From a bacterium (lineage in GTDB: Bacteria > Bacillota > Clostridia > Christensenellales > Aristaeellaceae): 38,499 nucleotides of DNA. Shown one piece after another: positions 6,088 through 14,662 of the stretch (its first letter is position 1; each line of letters begins with the position of its first letter). The stretch lies in assembly GCA_029009515.1 (NCBI GenBank), contig JAQXJZ010000052.1, forward strand, positions 1-38,499, in the 5' to 3' direction. The notes under the pieces were generated by a model, which was not told the origin of the DNA, ran no database searches, and saw only the letters and a program-made list of their open reading frames with translations. The position numbers and the translations under genes are program-made.

Positions 6088-7551
6088 TCAGTTGAGGTTT
6101 TCAATCAGCATGATCAGGCCGTCCTCGGACACGATGGGGCAATCGCCCAGAATGTCCCAATCCATGCCCACCTCATGGGCGATGAGGTAGGCGTGCTCCT
6201 CTTCCTCCATAAAGGCGTCAATGCCGCCGTCGCGGCAGTCCAGTCCGCCGTAGAGCACAGCGCAGAGCAGGTCATCCTGCACCCAGACGCGGTAATCCAC
6301 CTTGGAGGTGTAGTTGTTGACGGACTCGTACTGGATGTAGACGGGCGTACCCTCGTCAAAATCACGGTCGAAGTTTTCGATGATCATGCGCTGGTAGGTA
6401 TCATGGTTCTCAACGGCGGATACCTGCTGCCAGTTGCCCAGCCCCCACCAGCCCATCAGGCCGAAGCACAGGGCGAGGCTGATCAGGCGCAGCGGCCATT
6501 TTCGGAGGCTGAGAAGCTCGCGGCAGCACAGGCCGAAGGCAATGCTCAGCGCGGGCAGCGCCACGAACAGGTACCAGCGCAGCTTGCTGACGCAGATGCT
6601 GTACAGAATCAGCGGAACAAGCACCCACAGCGCCACGCCCAGCTGATCGCTGCTCAGCTTCACACGGCGGATGATCTGCCAGACCAGCACGATCAGGCAC
6701 AGGGCAATGGCCAGCACGCAGGCAGGATCGCTCAGCAGGAAGCGCACGTAGTACAGCGCATCGCCGTAATGCGTTTCGTGCACGGTGGTGGCGCGCGCCA
6801 CGATGTCCTTGCCGATCATGGGGCCGAAGAACGCCATGCCATCGCGCATATAGCGGGCAATGGCCCACGGCGCGATGGGCAGCAGGCCGAAAAAGAGGAG
6901 CAGCAGGTAGTTCTTCAGCTTCAGCTGCTTGATCTGCCCGGTGATGCAGACAAAAACGAAGCAGGTAACCGGGATGAGCGCGGCGTGCCAGCTCTTGCTC
7001 ATGAAGGCAAGGCCGAAGCACAGAGCGCTCACGTACAGCCAGTTCAGGTTCTTGCGGCTGCTGAGCATGCACAGGATGCCGATGGTGTAGAACAGCAGAA
7101 GCTGGGCGTCGGCATCGCCGAAGCGGGCGAAGTGTTCGCCGTAGAAAACGGCGCACGCCAGCAGAAAGCTCTGCGCCGCCAGGCTGGCCACGCTGCCGTA
7201 GTGCTTTTTCATCCACAGGCTGACGGCCAGCATGCACAGCCACATGCTCACCGCGCTGTAGATGCGCATGCCAAAGGCGTTGAAGCCGAAGGTTTTGAAG
7301 CCCAGCATGATGCTGTACATGGACAGCGGCGGCTTCAGATTCCAGTAGTCGGTTTCGCCGCGATAGGTGCTCACCACGTAATCGCCGCTTTGCATCATTT
7401 CATAGGCATTTGCGCCGTGGCGCGCCTCATCGCAGTCGCTGATGCCGGCTTCGCCCAGATTGGTCAGCAGCAGATATGCGCCGGCCGTCAGCAGCGCCAG
7501 CAGCAGGAGCCAGTACAGCGCCTCCTGCCAGAAACGTTTGGAACGCAGCAT
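6088..7551 (-). CDS. Membrane glycosyltransferase, family 39 (PMT/ArnT type)
   Basis: 487 residues with about ten or more hydrophobic segments, the first at 12-30. The first external loop has the family acidic motif (D41-E42-A-R-H-G), followed by KPPLSMY, as in ArnT and bacterial protein O-mannosyltransferases, which transfer a sugar or aminoarabinose from a polyprenyl-phosphate donor to an acceptor outside the membrane. AAGGAGG lies 7 nt before the ATG. It starts 12 nt after ribF and is probably the last gene of the translation-factor operon, an unusual partner. Donor and acceptor cannot be told from the sequence. Confidence 0.85.
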   Translation of the reverse strand: MLRSKRFWQEALYWLLLLALLTAGAYLLLTNLGEAGISDCDEARHGANAYEMMQSGDYVVSTYRGETDYWNLKPPLSMYSIMLGFKTFGFNAFGMRIYSAVSMWLCMLAVSLWMKKHYGSVASLAAQSFLLACAVFYGEHFARFGDADAQLLLFYTIGILCMLSSRKNLNWLYVSALCFGLAFMSKSWHAALIPVTCFVFVCITGQIKQLKLKNYLLLLFFGLLPIAPWAIARYMRDGMAFFGPMIGKDIVARATTVHETHYGDALYYVRFLLSDPACVLAIALCLIVLVWQIIRRVKLSSDQLGVALWVLVPLILYSICVSKLRWYLFVALPALSIAFGLCCRELLSLRKWPLRLISLALCFGLMGWWGLGNWQQVSAVENHDTYQRMIIENFDRDFDEGTPVYIQYESVNNYTSKVDYRVWVQDDLLCAVLYGGLDCRDGGIDAFMEEEEHAYLIAHEVGMDWDILGDCPIVSEDGLIMLIENLN

Positions 7552-7563
7552 GTGCTCGCCTCC

Positions 7564-8361
7564 TTAGAAATCAACGGACAGATTAACCCACAGCTCCAGC
7601 TTGACCGTTTCGCCAAGCGTCAGCCTGCAGGGAAGATGGCAGAGCATGTGGTCGCCATCGCAGGTGTGCAGCATGACGGGATAGCGATGCTCATCCTGCT
7701 GAAGCACTGCGCGGTAGCTGCCGGAAGCCAGATGCTGCTTGCCTTCGTCCATCAGGCAAAGCGCACAGCGGCCTTCTTCGTCCTGGCCTTCCACCGTGGC
7801 GGCGATGGCATAGGGGCGCTTGAGCATGGCGCGCGCCTTGTCCACATCGCCCTTTTGCAGCAGTTCACGGATGACGGTGGAGCTGACGTCCTCGTTATCC
7901 AGTGTGATCTTGGGCACAATGGAGGTGGCAAAACCCAGCGCAGCGCCCAGCGCGTTCAAAAGCGCAGGCGTGCCCTGACCCTTGCGGCCGAAGGTGTGGT
8001 TGTAGCCGCACACCACGTCGGTGGGGTGGAAGCGGCGTACCAGATGGCCCACGTATTCCTCAGGCAGCATGTTCATGGTTTCAGGGGTGAAGGGCATGGC
8101 GCACAGCACGTCCACGCCCAGCGCCTCCATCAGCGCGCAGCGCTCGGGAAAGCTGGTGAGGCTGGGCGGACATTTGTCCGGCGCAATCACGGCCAGCGGG
8201 TGCGTCTGGAAGGTGCATACCACCAGCGGAATCTTGCGCTGACGGGCCAGCGCCGCGCCGCGCTCCAGGAGCACGCGGTGTCCCAGGTGCACGCCGTCAA
8301 ACATGCCCAGCGCCACCACGCTGCGCTCGCAGCAGTAGTTTTGATCGAGGATAATCTTCAT
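7564..8361 (-). CDS. ribF: RibF-like FAD synthetase with a degenerate flavokinase domain
   Basis: 265 residues, whereas bifunctional RibF is about 305-320. The N-terminal nucleotidyltransferase half is intact: the ALGMFDGVHLGH motif near 17-28, the CGYNHTFGRKGQG segment and the SSTVIRELL motif. After KRPYAIAATVEG the C-terminal part is only about 70 residues and lacks the GFPTAN-type motif and the conserved catalytic segment of riboflavin kinase. So it probably adenylates FMN to FAD but may not phosphorylate riboflavin. The start at 8361 has AGGAGG upstream; a longer upstream frame overlaps truB and lacks a site. It lies 22 nt downstream of truB. Confidence 0.85.
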   Translation of the reverse strand: MKIILDQNYCCERSVVALGMFDGVHLGHRVLLERGAALARQRKIPLVVCTFQTHPLAVIAPDKCPPSLTSFPERCALMEALGVDVLCAMPFTPETMNMLPEEYVGHLVRRFHPTDVVCGYNHTFGRKGQGTPALLNALGAALGFATSIVPKITLDNEDVSSTVIRELLQKGDVDKARAMLKRPYAIAATVEGQDEEGRCALCLMDEGKQHLASGSYRAVLQQDEHRYPVMLHTCDGDHMLCHLPCRLTLGETVKLELWVNLSVDF

Positions 8362-8383
8362 GGTTGATCCTCCTGTAGATCGG

Positions 8384-9301
8384 TTATTCGGCAAGCCATG
8401 TGCGGATCTTGACCTGATCCTCATGCCTCTGTGCAATGGCGCAAAGCGCGCCGTTCATCCAAAGCCCGAAGGGCGTGCCATCTGCCGCCGGTGTTTCGTG
8501 CACGGCTTTGAACCGTTTCCACGGCAGATGTCCGCCGTTGATGACCGGTTTTTCCAGCCCGGCAGGCACATCCATCATGGGCAGATGCTGAAGCGCAGCC
8601 TGCGGCGGCAGCAGCAGATCAGCCAGACGGCCTTCCTGCGCAGCCTGTGCCAGGGCTTCCAGCGTGTGCGCGTTCTGCAGCGTGAAAGGCCCGCTCTGTG
8701 TGCGAAGCAGGAAGCGCATGTGCGCAGGACAGCCCAGCTTTTCGCCCAGATCCTTGCACAGCGTGCGCACATAGAAACCCTTGGAGCAGCGCACGGAAAT
8801 GAGCGCGCCGTGGTTTTCCATCATGGAATGCAGCGTGAGGGCATGCACGGTTACTTCGCGCGCAGGAATATCGGCTTCCTTGCCGCTGCGCGCCAGCTCG
8901 TACAGTCGCTTGCCATCCTGCTTGATGGCGCTGAACATGGGCGGAGTCTGCATCATGACGCCGGTCATTTCAATCAGCGCTTTGCGGATGGCTTCCTCAT
9001 CGGGATAGTCTTCACCCGTCTCCAGCACCGCGCCCTGCGCGTCCTGCGTATCGGTGGACGCGCCGAATGCCGCCTCGGTCACATAGGCCTTCTCCTTGTC
9101 CTGCATGTAGTCAAACAGCCTCGCAGCCTTGCCCACCATCAGCGGCAGCACGCCCGCAGCCTCAGGATCCAGCGTGCCTGCGTGGCCCACCTTCACCTTG
9201 CCCAGCATCCGGCGCACCGCGCCCACCACATGGGCGGATGACATTCCCGGCGGCTTGAGCACGTTGATAAAGCCGCACAGCGGCTTGTTCAGCTCACTCA
9301 T
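8384..9301 (-). CDS. truB: tRNA pseudouridine(55) synthase TruB
   Basis: 305 residues. It makes the T-loop pseudouridine 55 in tRNAs. The catalytic aspartate is D45 in GHAGTLDPEAAG, preceded by the NVLKPPGMSS motif; KVYVRTL-type motif III appears as FYVRTLCKDLG. The start at 9301 overlaps the end of nrnA by 8 nt (TATGAGTGA), which suggests translational coupling; GGGGG lies upstream. An in-frame start 48 nt earlier would intrude further into nrnA and is not preferred. Confidence 0.95.
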   Translation of the reverse strand: MSELNKPLCGFINVLKPPGMSSAHVVGAVRRMLGKVKVGHAGTLDPEAAGVLPLMVGKAARLFDYMQDKEKAYVTEAAFGASTDTQDAQGAVLETGEDYPDEEAIRKALIEMTGVMMQTPPMFSAIKQDGKRLYELARSGKEADIPAREVTVHALTLHSMMENHGALISVRCSKGFYVRTLCKDLGEKLGCPAHMRFLLRTQSGPFTLQNAHTLEALAQAAQEGRLADLLLPPQAALQHLPMMDVPAGLEKPVINGGHLPWKRFKAVHETPAADGTPFGLWMNGALCAIAQRHEDQVKIRTWLAE

Positions 9302-10289
9302 AGCGCAGCCCCCAGAGCAGTGCGGCCTCGATGGTGCGCACAGCCTCATCCAGAGGCATATCCAGCGTTACGCCCGCAGCCAGCTTGTGGCCGCCGCCGC
9401 CAAACTGCGCCGCAATGTCATCCACCCGATACGGCTCCAGCGCGCGCAGGCTGGCCTTATGGCGGCCGTCCGGCAATTCACGGATGAAATACGCCATGCA
9501 CACGCCTTCCAGATCGATGGCGTAGTTTACGATGCCCTCGGCATGGCCGTCGTTTGCGCCCACCTTGTCCATCTGCGCCTGCGTCACATAGAGTCCGGCG
9601 ACTTTGCCATCTCTGGATACACGCAGCGAGGGAAGTGCCTCAGCCAGCAGACGCACGTGCTTTTCTTCCTTCTGACGGAAGAGCATGCGGCTGTACTCAG
9701 CCAGGGGCAGACCAGCCTGCATCAGACCGCTCATCATGGAAAAACTCTCGGCATTGGTGCTGTCGTAAATGAAATTGCCGGTGTCGGTGGAAAGCGCCGT
9801 GTACAGGCAGATGGCCTCCTCCTGCGTCATGGAAAGCTCCATCTGTTCAAACAGCCGGTACACCAGAATGGCAGACGCAGGCGCATCCGCATCAATCATG
9901 TTCACCTGTGCGTAGCCGCTGTTGGTGCCGTGATGGTCGATCAAAGCCGTCTTTTCAGCGGCAGCAAAGAGGCTCTCGCACTTGCCCAGCCTGTCCGCGC
10001 TGGCCACGTCCACCGCCAGCGCCAGATCATGCGCAGGAACGGGGGAATCCGGCGCGAGAATGCCATCCGCGCCCGGCAGAAACGCCAGATACGAAGGCAC
10101 AAAGCCATCCACCATCACATGAGCCTGCTTGCCCATGCGCTCCAGGCGCAGCTTCAGCGCCAGTGCGCTGCCCAAAGTGTCGCCGTCCGGCGAGATGTGG
10201 CAAAACAGCAAGACGCTGCCCGCCGAAAATACGGCGGACAGCACCTCGTCCTGCTGATAACGCTCATTCCTGATCGTCGTCATTTTCAT
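9294..10289 (-). CDS. nrnA: Bifunctional oligoribonuclease / pAp phosphatase NrnA
   Basis: 331 residues, DHH/DHHA1 family. It degrades very short RNAs to mononucleotides and dephosphorylates 3'-phosphoadenosine 5'-phosphate. Metal motifs are visible: H31-x-x-P-D35-G-D37, a later DVASADR, and the DHH triad in LIDHHGT. The C-terminal substrate-binding motif is GGGGHKLAAG. The ATG at 10289 overlaps the end of rbfA by 26 nt, with GGAGG 12 nt upstream inside rbfA; an ATG two codons later is also possible. Its position between rbfA and truB is the standard Gram-positive arrangement. Confidence 0.93.
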   Translation of the reverse strand: MKMTTIRNERYQQDEVLSAVFSAGSVLLFCHISPDGDTLGSALALKLRLERMGKQAHVMVDGFVPSYLAFLPGADGILAPDSPVPAHDLALAVDVASADRLGKCESLFAAAEKTALIDHHGTNSGYAQVNMIDADAPASAILVYRLFEQMELSMTQEEAICLYTALSTDTGNFIYDSTNAESFSMMSGLMQAGLPLAEYSRMLFRQKEEKHVRLLAEALPSLRVSRDGKVAGLYVTQAQMDKVGANDGHAEGIVNYAIDLEGVCMAYFIRELPDGRHKASLRALEPYRVDDIAAQFGGGGHKLAAGVTLDMPLDEAVRTIEAALLWGLRYE

Positions 10290-10644
10290 CGTTTGTTTCG
10301 TCCTCCGGGTGCACCTGCTTGAGCACAGATGCAATATGGATGCCGTATTCGATGTTGTTGTCCAGCTCAAAAAGAATCTCCGGCGCGTAGCGGATAATCA
10401 TGCTCTCGCGCAGCTCGTGACGCACAAAACCCGCCGCTTTCTTCAGCGCGGCCATCATGGGCGCACGGTTTTCTTCTTCCAGAATGCTGACATAAACCTT
10501 GGCATAGCGCAGGTCGCGCGTCACATCCGCACGGGTCACGCTGAACGTGCCCTTCACGCGGGGATCGCTCACACGCTCGCGGATGATCATGTCCACCTCG
10601 CGGCGCACCTGCTCGCTGATGCGGTCAATACGCTGATAACTCAA
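10264..10644 (-). CDS. rbfA: 30S ribosome-binding factor RbfA
   Basis: 126 residues, matching the family length, with the typical opening RIDRISEQVRREVDMIIRE and DPRVKG. It binds the 5' helix of 16S rRNA during late 30S maturation. The start is taken as TTG at 10644: it has AAAGGAG 7 nt upstream and gives the conserved N-terminus, while the ATG further out would translate a hairpin-rich spacer. The C-terminus is strongly acidic (ETNDENDDDQE) and overlaps nrnA. Confidence 0.92.
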   Translation of the reverse strand: MSYQRIDRISEQVRREVDMIIRERVSDPRVKGTFSVTRADVTRDLRYAKVYVSILEEENRAPMMAALKKAAGFVRHELRESMIIRYAPEILFELDNNIEYGIHIASVLKQVHPEDETNDENDDDQE

Positions 10645-10682
10645 TGCGTTCTCCTTTACGGGGCAGGGACGAGGGACGAGGG

Positions 10683-10855
10683 GGGAGACTCCGTCTCCCT
10701 CCACCCTCTGCTTAAGGGCTTCGCCCTTAAGAATCCCGTGTATGACCGCGTTTCACGCGGTCAGGGGTAAATACAAGTTGCTTTGTTGGCGACAAAGGAA
10801 GGGATTCCAAAGGGATAAATCCCTTTGGCGGGGTTGTAAGGGGCTGAGCCCCTTA
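10683..10855. repeat. Cluster of five perfect hairpins between infB and rbfA
   Basis: Five inverted repeats follow one another: 10683-10699 (GGGAGAC arms), 10711-10731 (CTTAAGGGC arms), 10743-10763 (TGACCGCG arms, GAA loop on the minus strand), 10807-10828 (CCAAAGGGAT arms) and 10837-10855 (TAAGGGGC arms, the last containing the infB stop codon). Two resemble modules of the composite repeats at 5218-5263 and 20954-20997. None has a good U-tract, so they may protect the infB message or pause polymerase rather than terminate it. No open reading frame of note lies here. Confidence 0.75.
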
Positions 10856-13800
10856 CCGTTCGATTTCTTCCATGATGAAGCACTCGATGACGTCGCCTTC
10901 CTTGATGTCGTTGTAGTTGTCGAAGCTGATACCGCACTCGTAGCCCTCGGCCACTTCCTTGGCGTCGTCCTTGAAGCGCTTGAGGCTGGACAGCTTGCCT
11001 TCGTAAACAACGATGCTGTCGCGCACAAGGCGAACCTGCGCGTTGCGCTGCACCTTGCCGCTCTTGATGTAGCAGCCCGCAACGGTGCCGGCGCCGGTGA
11101 TGCGGAAGGTGTTGCGCACCTCGGCAGTGCCCAGCATAACTTCCTTGAACTCCGGATCCAGCAGGCCCTTCATGGCCTTCTGCACATCTTCGATGGCCTG
11201 GTAGATGACGCGGTAGAGACGGATATCCACGCCTTCGCGCTCGGCGATATCGCGGATGTTGTTGTCAGGACGGATGTTGAAGCCGATGATGATGGAGTCG
11301 AACGCGGACGCCATGGTGATGTCGCCTTCGTTGATGGTGCCGGCGGCAGCGTGCAGCACGCGCACCTTGACTTCTTCGTTGCTCAGCTTCTCCATGGCCT
11401 GCTTCACAGCTTCCACGCTGCCCTGCACGTCGGCCTTGATGATGATGTTGAGCGTGGTCTGCTTGGCAGCATCCATGCGGCTGAACAGATTGTCCAGAGA
11501 CAGCTTGGAGGAGGCGGCAACGCGGGCAGCCTTCTGCTTCTCGCGGCGCTCTTCCACAACCTGACGGGCCAGGTGCTCGTCTTCAACGGCCATCATGTCG
11601 TCGCCGGCGCTGGGCACATCACCGAAACCGGCAATTTCAACAGGCATGGCGGGACCGGCTTCCTTCACGCGCTCGCCGCGGTCATTGAGCAGCGCGCGCA
11701 CACGGCCGGAGGCCATGCCGGCGACGATGGCGTCGCCCACATGCAGGGTACCGTTCTGCAGGAGCACGGTGGCAACGGGGCCGCGGGCCTTGTCCAGCTT
11801 GGCCTCGATGATGACGCCCTTGGCCATGCGGTTGGGGTTGGCGCGCAGCTGCAGCATGTCGGCCTGCAGCAGGATCATCTCCAGCAGGTCGTCCACGCCC
11901 TCACCGGTGTGAGCGCTGACGGGCACGCAGATGGTGTCGCCGCCCCACTCTTCGGGCACGAGGTTGTGAGCGGTCATATCCTGCTTCACGCGGTCGGGGT
12001 TGGCGGTGGGCTTATCCATCTTGTTGATGGCAACAATGATGGGTACTTCCGCAGCCTTGGCGTGGTTGATGGCTTCCACGGTCTGGGGCATCACGCCGTC
12101 GTCCGCAGCCACAACCAGCACGGCGATGTCGGTGGCCTGCGCGCCGCGGGCACGCATGGCGGTGAAGGCCTCGTGGCCGGGGGTATCCAGGAAGGTGATG
12201 GGACGGCCGTCCAGCTCGACGGTATAGGCGCCGATGTGCTGGGTGATGCCGCCGGCTTCGCCCGCGGTGACGTGGGCGTTGCGGATGTAGTCCAGCAGAG
12301 AGGTCTTGCCGTGGTCGACGTGACCCATGATGGTGACGACCGGGGGACGGGGGAGGAGATCCTCTTCGGCGTCCTCGAAGGCGGTTTCTTCAACCAGCTC
12401 GTCTTCGGCGGTCTTGTCCAGCTTCATCTCCAGCTCCACGCCAAAGTCGGCGCAGACCAGGCTGGCGGTGTCAAAGTCCAGCTCGCTGTTGATGTTGGAC
12501 ATGATGCCCAGCATAAGCAGCTTCTTGAGAATTTCACCGGCGGGCTTGCCGATGCGCTCAGTCAGGTCCTTGACGGTGATCGTCTCGGCGGTCATGTAGG
12601 CCTTTTCGATCTTGATGGGGGCCATCAGCTGCTGCGCGCTGGGCTTCTTGGTAGCGCGCGCACGGCGGCCGCCGCGGATGACGTCGTCATCATAGCCGCT
12701 GAAGCCGCTTTCACGGGCCAGCTGCTTGCGGTTTTTGGCCACACGCTCGGGATCGTGCTGACGCACGTAGTTCTTCTTGTTGGGGTCGTAATTGCTCACG
12801 CGCTCTTTTTCAACAGCGGGAGCCATGTCCAGCGCGGGCTTGCGGGCGCCCATGGAAGGACGGCCGGCGCCGCCGGCAGGACGATTGCCGCCAAAGCCGC
12901 CGCCTGCAGGACGGGGGCCGCCGGCACCGGGAGCACCGGCAGGACGGCCATACTGGCCCTGTCCCTGGGGATTGGCAGGACGGCCATAGGGGCCCTGCGG
13001 ATTCGCGGGGCGGCCATAGGAGCCCTGAGGATTGGCAGGACGGCCATAGGGACCCTGCTGGCCCTGCGGGTTGGCAGGACGGCCGTAGGGGCCCTGAGGA
13101 TTGGCGGGACGGCCATAGGGACCCTGCTGGCCCTGCGGGTTGGCAGGACGGCCATAGGGGCCCTGAGGATTGGCGGGACGGCCATAGGGACCCTGAGGAT
13201 TGGCAGGACGGCCGTACGGGCCCTGAGGATTGGCCGCAGGACGCGCGGGCTGACCACCCTGAACGGGACGGGCAGGCTGCTGACCCTGCGCAGCGGGACG
13301 AGCGGGCTGCGCGGCAGGACGGGGCTGCTGAGCAGGCTGCGCGGGACGCGCGGCGGGCTGCTGCTGGGCAGGCTGGGCCGGACGGGCCTGAGCGGGCTGA
13401 GCCACGGGCGCGGCAGCGGGCTTGGGCGCTTCGGCTGCAGGCGCAGCGGGAGCGGCCTGCTTGGGCGCGGGCGCAGCGGCCTCCTTCACAACGGGCTTGG
13501 CTTCCTTGGACTGCTGCACGGGAGCCTTCTCCTCGGCCTTCGCAGCTTCCTTCACAACGGGCTTGGCTTCTTCTGTCTTCTTCACGGGGGTCTCCACCGC
13601 CTTTACGGGTTCCGGTTTCTTTTCCTCCACCGGGGCGGGCTTTACAGCTTCCGCCTTGGGGGCAGCCGGCTTGCTTTCCTCTTTGGTCTCCACCTTGGGC
13701 GCCTGCACGGGTTCATCCGTGTCGGGCATGGTGTATGCTTTGGTGTGCTGGCTCATCAGGCGCTGCTGTTCAGCCTGCTTTTCTTCCGCCTTGCGCTGTT

Positions 13801-13948
13801 CCTCTTCCCGCAGGAATTTGGCTTCCAGCTTTCGGGCGGCTTGCGCCAGATCGTCCGCGTTTTTGCGCATGGACGAAACGCTGCCGAGCACATCTCCCGC
13901 GCCCTTGAGCAAATCTCTGGTGGCATCCTTGAGTTTCACTTTGGTCAT
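10853..13948 (-). CDS. infB: Translation initiation factor IF-2
   Basis: 1031 residues. GTPase that brings initiator tRNA to the 30S subunit and promotes subunit joining. The G domain begins near 535 with GHVDHGKTS, then DTPGHEAF and NKMD; C-terminal domains follow. The first 380 residues are a long low-complexity arm rich in Lys, Glu, Ala, Pro and Gln, including about nine PANPQG(QQG)PYGR units (DNA 12945-13240). IF2_N-like sequence ([24 protein letters not shown]) lies near 450. The ATG at 13948 is the only start in frame near ylxQ, with GGGGG further upstream. Its stop codon forms part of a hairpin arm. Confidence 0.96.
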   Translation of the reverse strand: MTKVKLKDATRDLLKGAGDVLGSVSSMRKNADDLAQAARKLEAKFLREEEQRKAEEKQAEQQRLMSQHTKAYTMPDTDEPVQAPKVETKEESKPAAPKAEAVKPAPVEEKKPEPVKAVETPVKKTEEAKPVVKEAAKAEEKAPVQQSKEAKPVVKEAAAPAPKQAAPAAPAAEAPKPAAAPVAQPAQARPAQPAQQQPAARPAQPAQQPRPAAQPARPAAQGQQPARPVQGGQPARPAANPQGPYGRPANPQGPYGRPANPQGPYGRPANPQGQQGPYGRPANPQGPYGRPANPQGQQGPYGRPANPQGSYGRPANPQGPYGRPANPQGQGQYGRPAGAPGAGGPRPAGGGFGGNRPAGGAGRPSMGARKPALDMAPAVEKERVSNYDPNKKNYVRQHDPERVAKNRKQLARESGFSGYDDDVIRGGRRARATKKPSAQQLMAPIKIEKAYMTAETITVKDLTERIGKPAGEILKKLLMLGIMSNINSELDFDTASLVCADFGVELEMKLDKTAEDELVEETAFEDAEEDLLPRPPVVTIMGHVDHGKTSLLDYIRNAHVTAGEAGGITQHIGAYTVELDGRPITFLDTPGHEAFTAMRARGAQATDIAVLVVAADDGVMPQTVEAINHAKAAEVPIIVAINKMDKPTANPDRVKQDMTAHNLVPEEWGGDTICVPVSAHTGEGVDDLLEMILLQADMLQLRANPNRMAKGVIIEAKLDKARGPVATVLLQNGTLHVGDAIVAGMASGRVRALLNDRGERVKEAGPAMPVEIAGFGDVPSAGDDMMAVEDEHLARQVVEERREKQKAARVAASSKLSLDNLFSRMDAAKQTTLNIIIKADVQGSVEAVKQAMEKLSNEEVKVRVLHAAAGTINEGDITMASAFDSIIIGFNIRPDNNIRDIAEREGVDIRLYRVIYQAIEDVQKAMKGLLDPEFKEVMLGTAEVRNTFRITGAGTVAGCYIKSGKVQRNAQVRLVRDSIVVYEGKLSSLKRFKDDAKEVAEGYECGISFDNYNDIKEGDVIECFIMEEIER
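12945..13240 (-). repeat. Tandem coding repeat in the IF-2 N-terminal arm
   Basis: About nine units encoding [10 protein letters not shown], two of them with an added QQG, repeated almost exactly at DNA level (basic unit 30 bp, longer forms 39 bp). The units are in frame and lie in a region that varies greatly among IF-2 proteins. Such DNA repeats can change number by slippage. Confidence 0.85.
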
Positions 13949-14006
13949 TGTACCGCTTGCACCCCCGCATTATTTCGCAATGTAATCTGATCCAGCGGCT
14001 TTGGCA

Positions 14007-14330
14007 TTACAGCTGAGGCTCCTCCTTGAGGAGGCCCAGCAGATTCTGCGCCATGCCGTCGTCCTTGAGCGCGATCACCATGCGGCCGCGCTTTCCAATG
14101 GCGGCCCCGAGGGATCCCTTGCTCAGCATCCACAGCGGCGTATGATGGCTGTGGCACGCATCCGTGATACGCTTTTGGGTGTTTTCGGATGCGTCGGCAT
14201 CCATCAGCACCAGCGCCGCTTCCTCGCGGCGGATGAGATCTACACAGGATTCCTGACCGCTGATGATGCGGCCGGCCCGCATGCACAGGCCCAGAAAGCC
14301 GGTGACACGGTTTTCCGTCTGCTCTGTCAT
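14007..14330 (-). CDS. L7Ae-family RNA-binding protein YlxQ
   Basis: 107 residues, L7Ae/L30e/S12e fold, the small kink-turn RNA-binding protein found between ylxR and infB in Gram-positive bacteria. Visible segments are GFLGLCMRAGRIISGQESC, AALVLMDADASENTQKRI and LGAAIGKRGRMVIAL. The ATG at 14330 has AGGAG 8 nt upstream and overlaps the stop of ylxR as ATGA. Its precise role in the cell is not settled. Confidence 0.9.
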   Translation of the reverse strand: MTEQTENRVTGFLGLCMRAGRIISGQESCVDLIRREEAALVLMDADASENTQKRITDACHSHHTPLWMLSKGSLGAAIGKRGRMVIALKDDGMAQNLLGLLKEEPQL

Positions 14331-14623
14331 GGCTGTTTCTCCTGTTCGGCCAGAAGTTGCTGCATGGTTTGGGTGAGCTGGGCGTTTACTTCCTCGCTCA
14401 GCTTCACTTCCAGCTGGCGGTCCAGCTGTCCCTGCTTGAGGGCCCTGCGCAGACATTCGGCGTTATAGCAACAATATGCGCCGCGGCCGGGCTTCTTGCC
14501 TGTGGTATCCAGGCTTACCTGACCATCGGGGGAGCGTACGGCGCGCAGAAGCTCCTTCTTGGGCTTCATTTCGCGGCAGCCCACGCACATGCGCATGGGA
14601 ATCTTCTTGGGCTTGACCGGCAC
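14327..14623 (-). CDS. YlxR-family RNA-binding protein (DUF448)
   Basis: 98 residues. The family motif is plain: IPMRMCVGCREMKPKKELLR followed by GRGAYCC...C. Small nucleic-acid-binding protein encoded next to nusA and infB in many bacteria; family members have been linked to RNase P or nucleoid regulation. The start is taken as GTG at 14623, because AAAGGAG lies exactly 8 nt upstream; an earlier GTG (14632) abuts that site. It is followed by ylxQ with a 4-nt overlap. Confidence 0.9.
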   Translation of the reverse strand: MPVKPKKIPMRMCVGCREMKPKKELLRAVRSPDGQVSLDTTGKKPGRGAYCCYNAECLRRALKQGQLDRQLEVKLSEEVNAQLTQTMQQLLAEQEKQP

Positions 14624-14662
14624 GTTCCTCACTCCTTTCGTATGGCGCTGGACGCATGCGCC

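Noticed and set aside
7370-8400. FMN riboswitch near ribF
   Set aside because: No FMN-riboswitch pattern is seen; ribF is inside an operon with a 22-nt gap to truB.
12945-13240. CRISPR-like regular repeats
   Set aside because: The repeats are in frame in infB, have no unique spacers and encode a regular peptide.
10742-13990. 1082-codon open frame opposite infB with Gly/Arg/Leu repeats
   Set aside because: Its repeats are only the reverse translation of the IF-2 PANPQG repeat; infB is certain.
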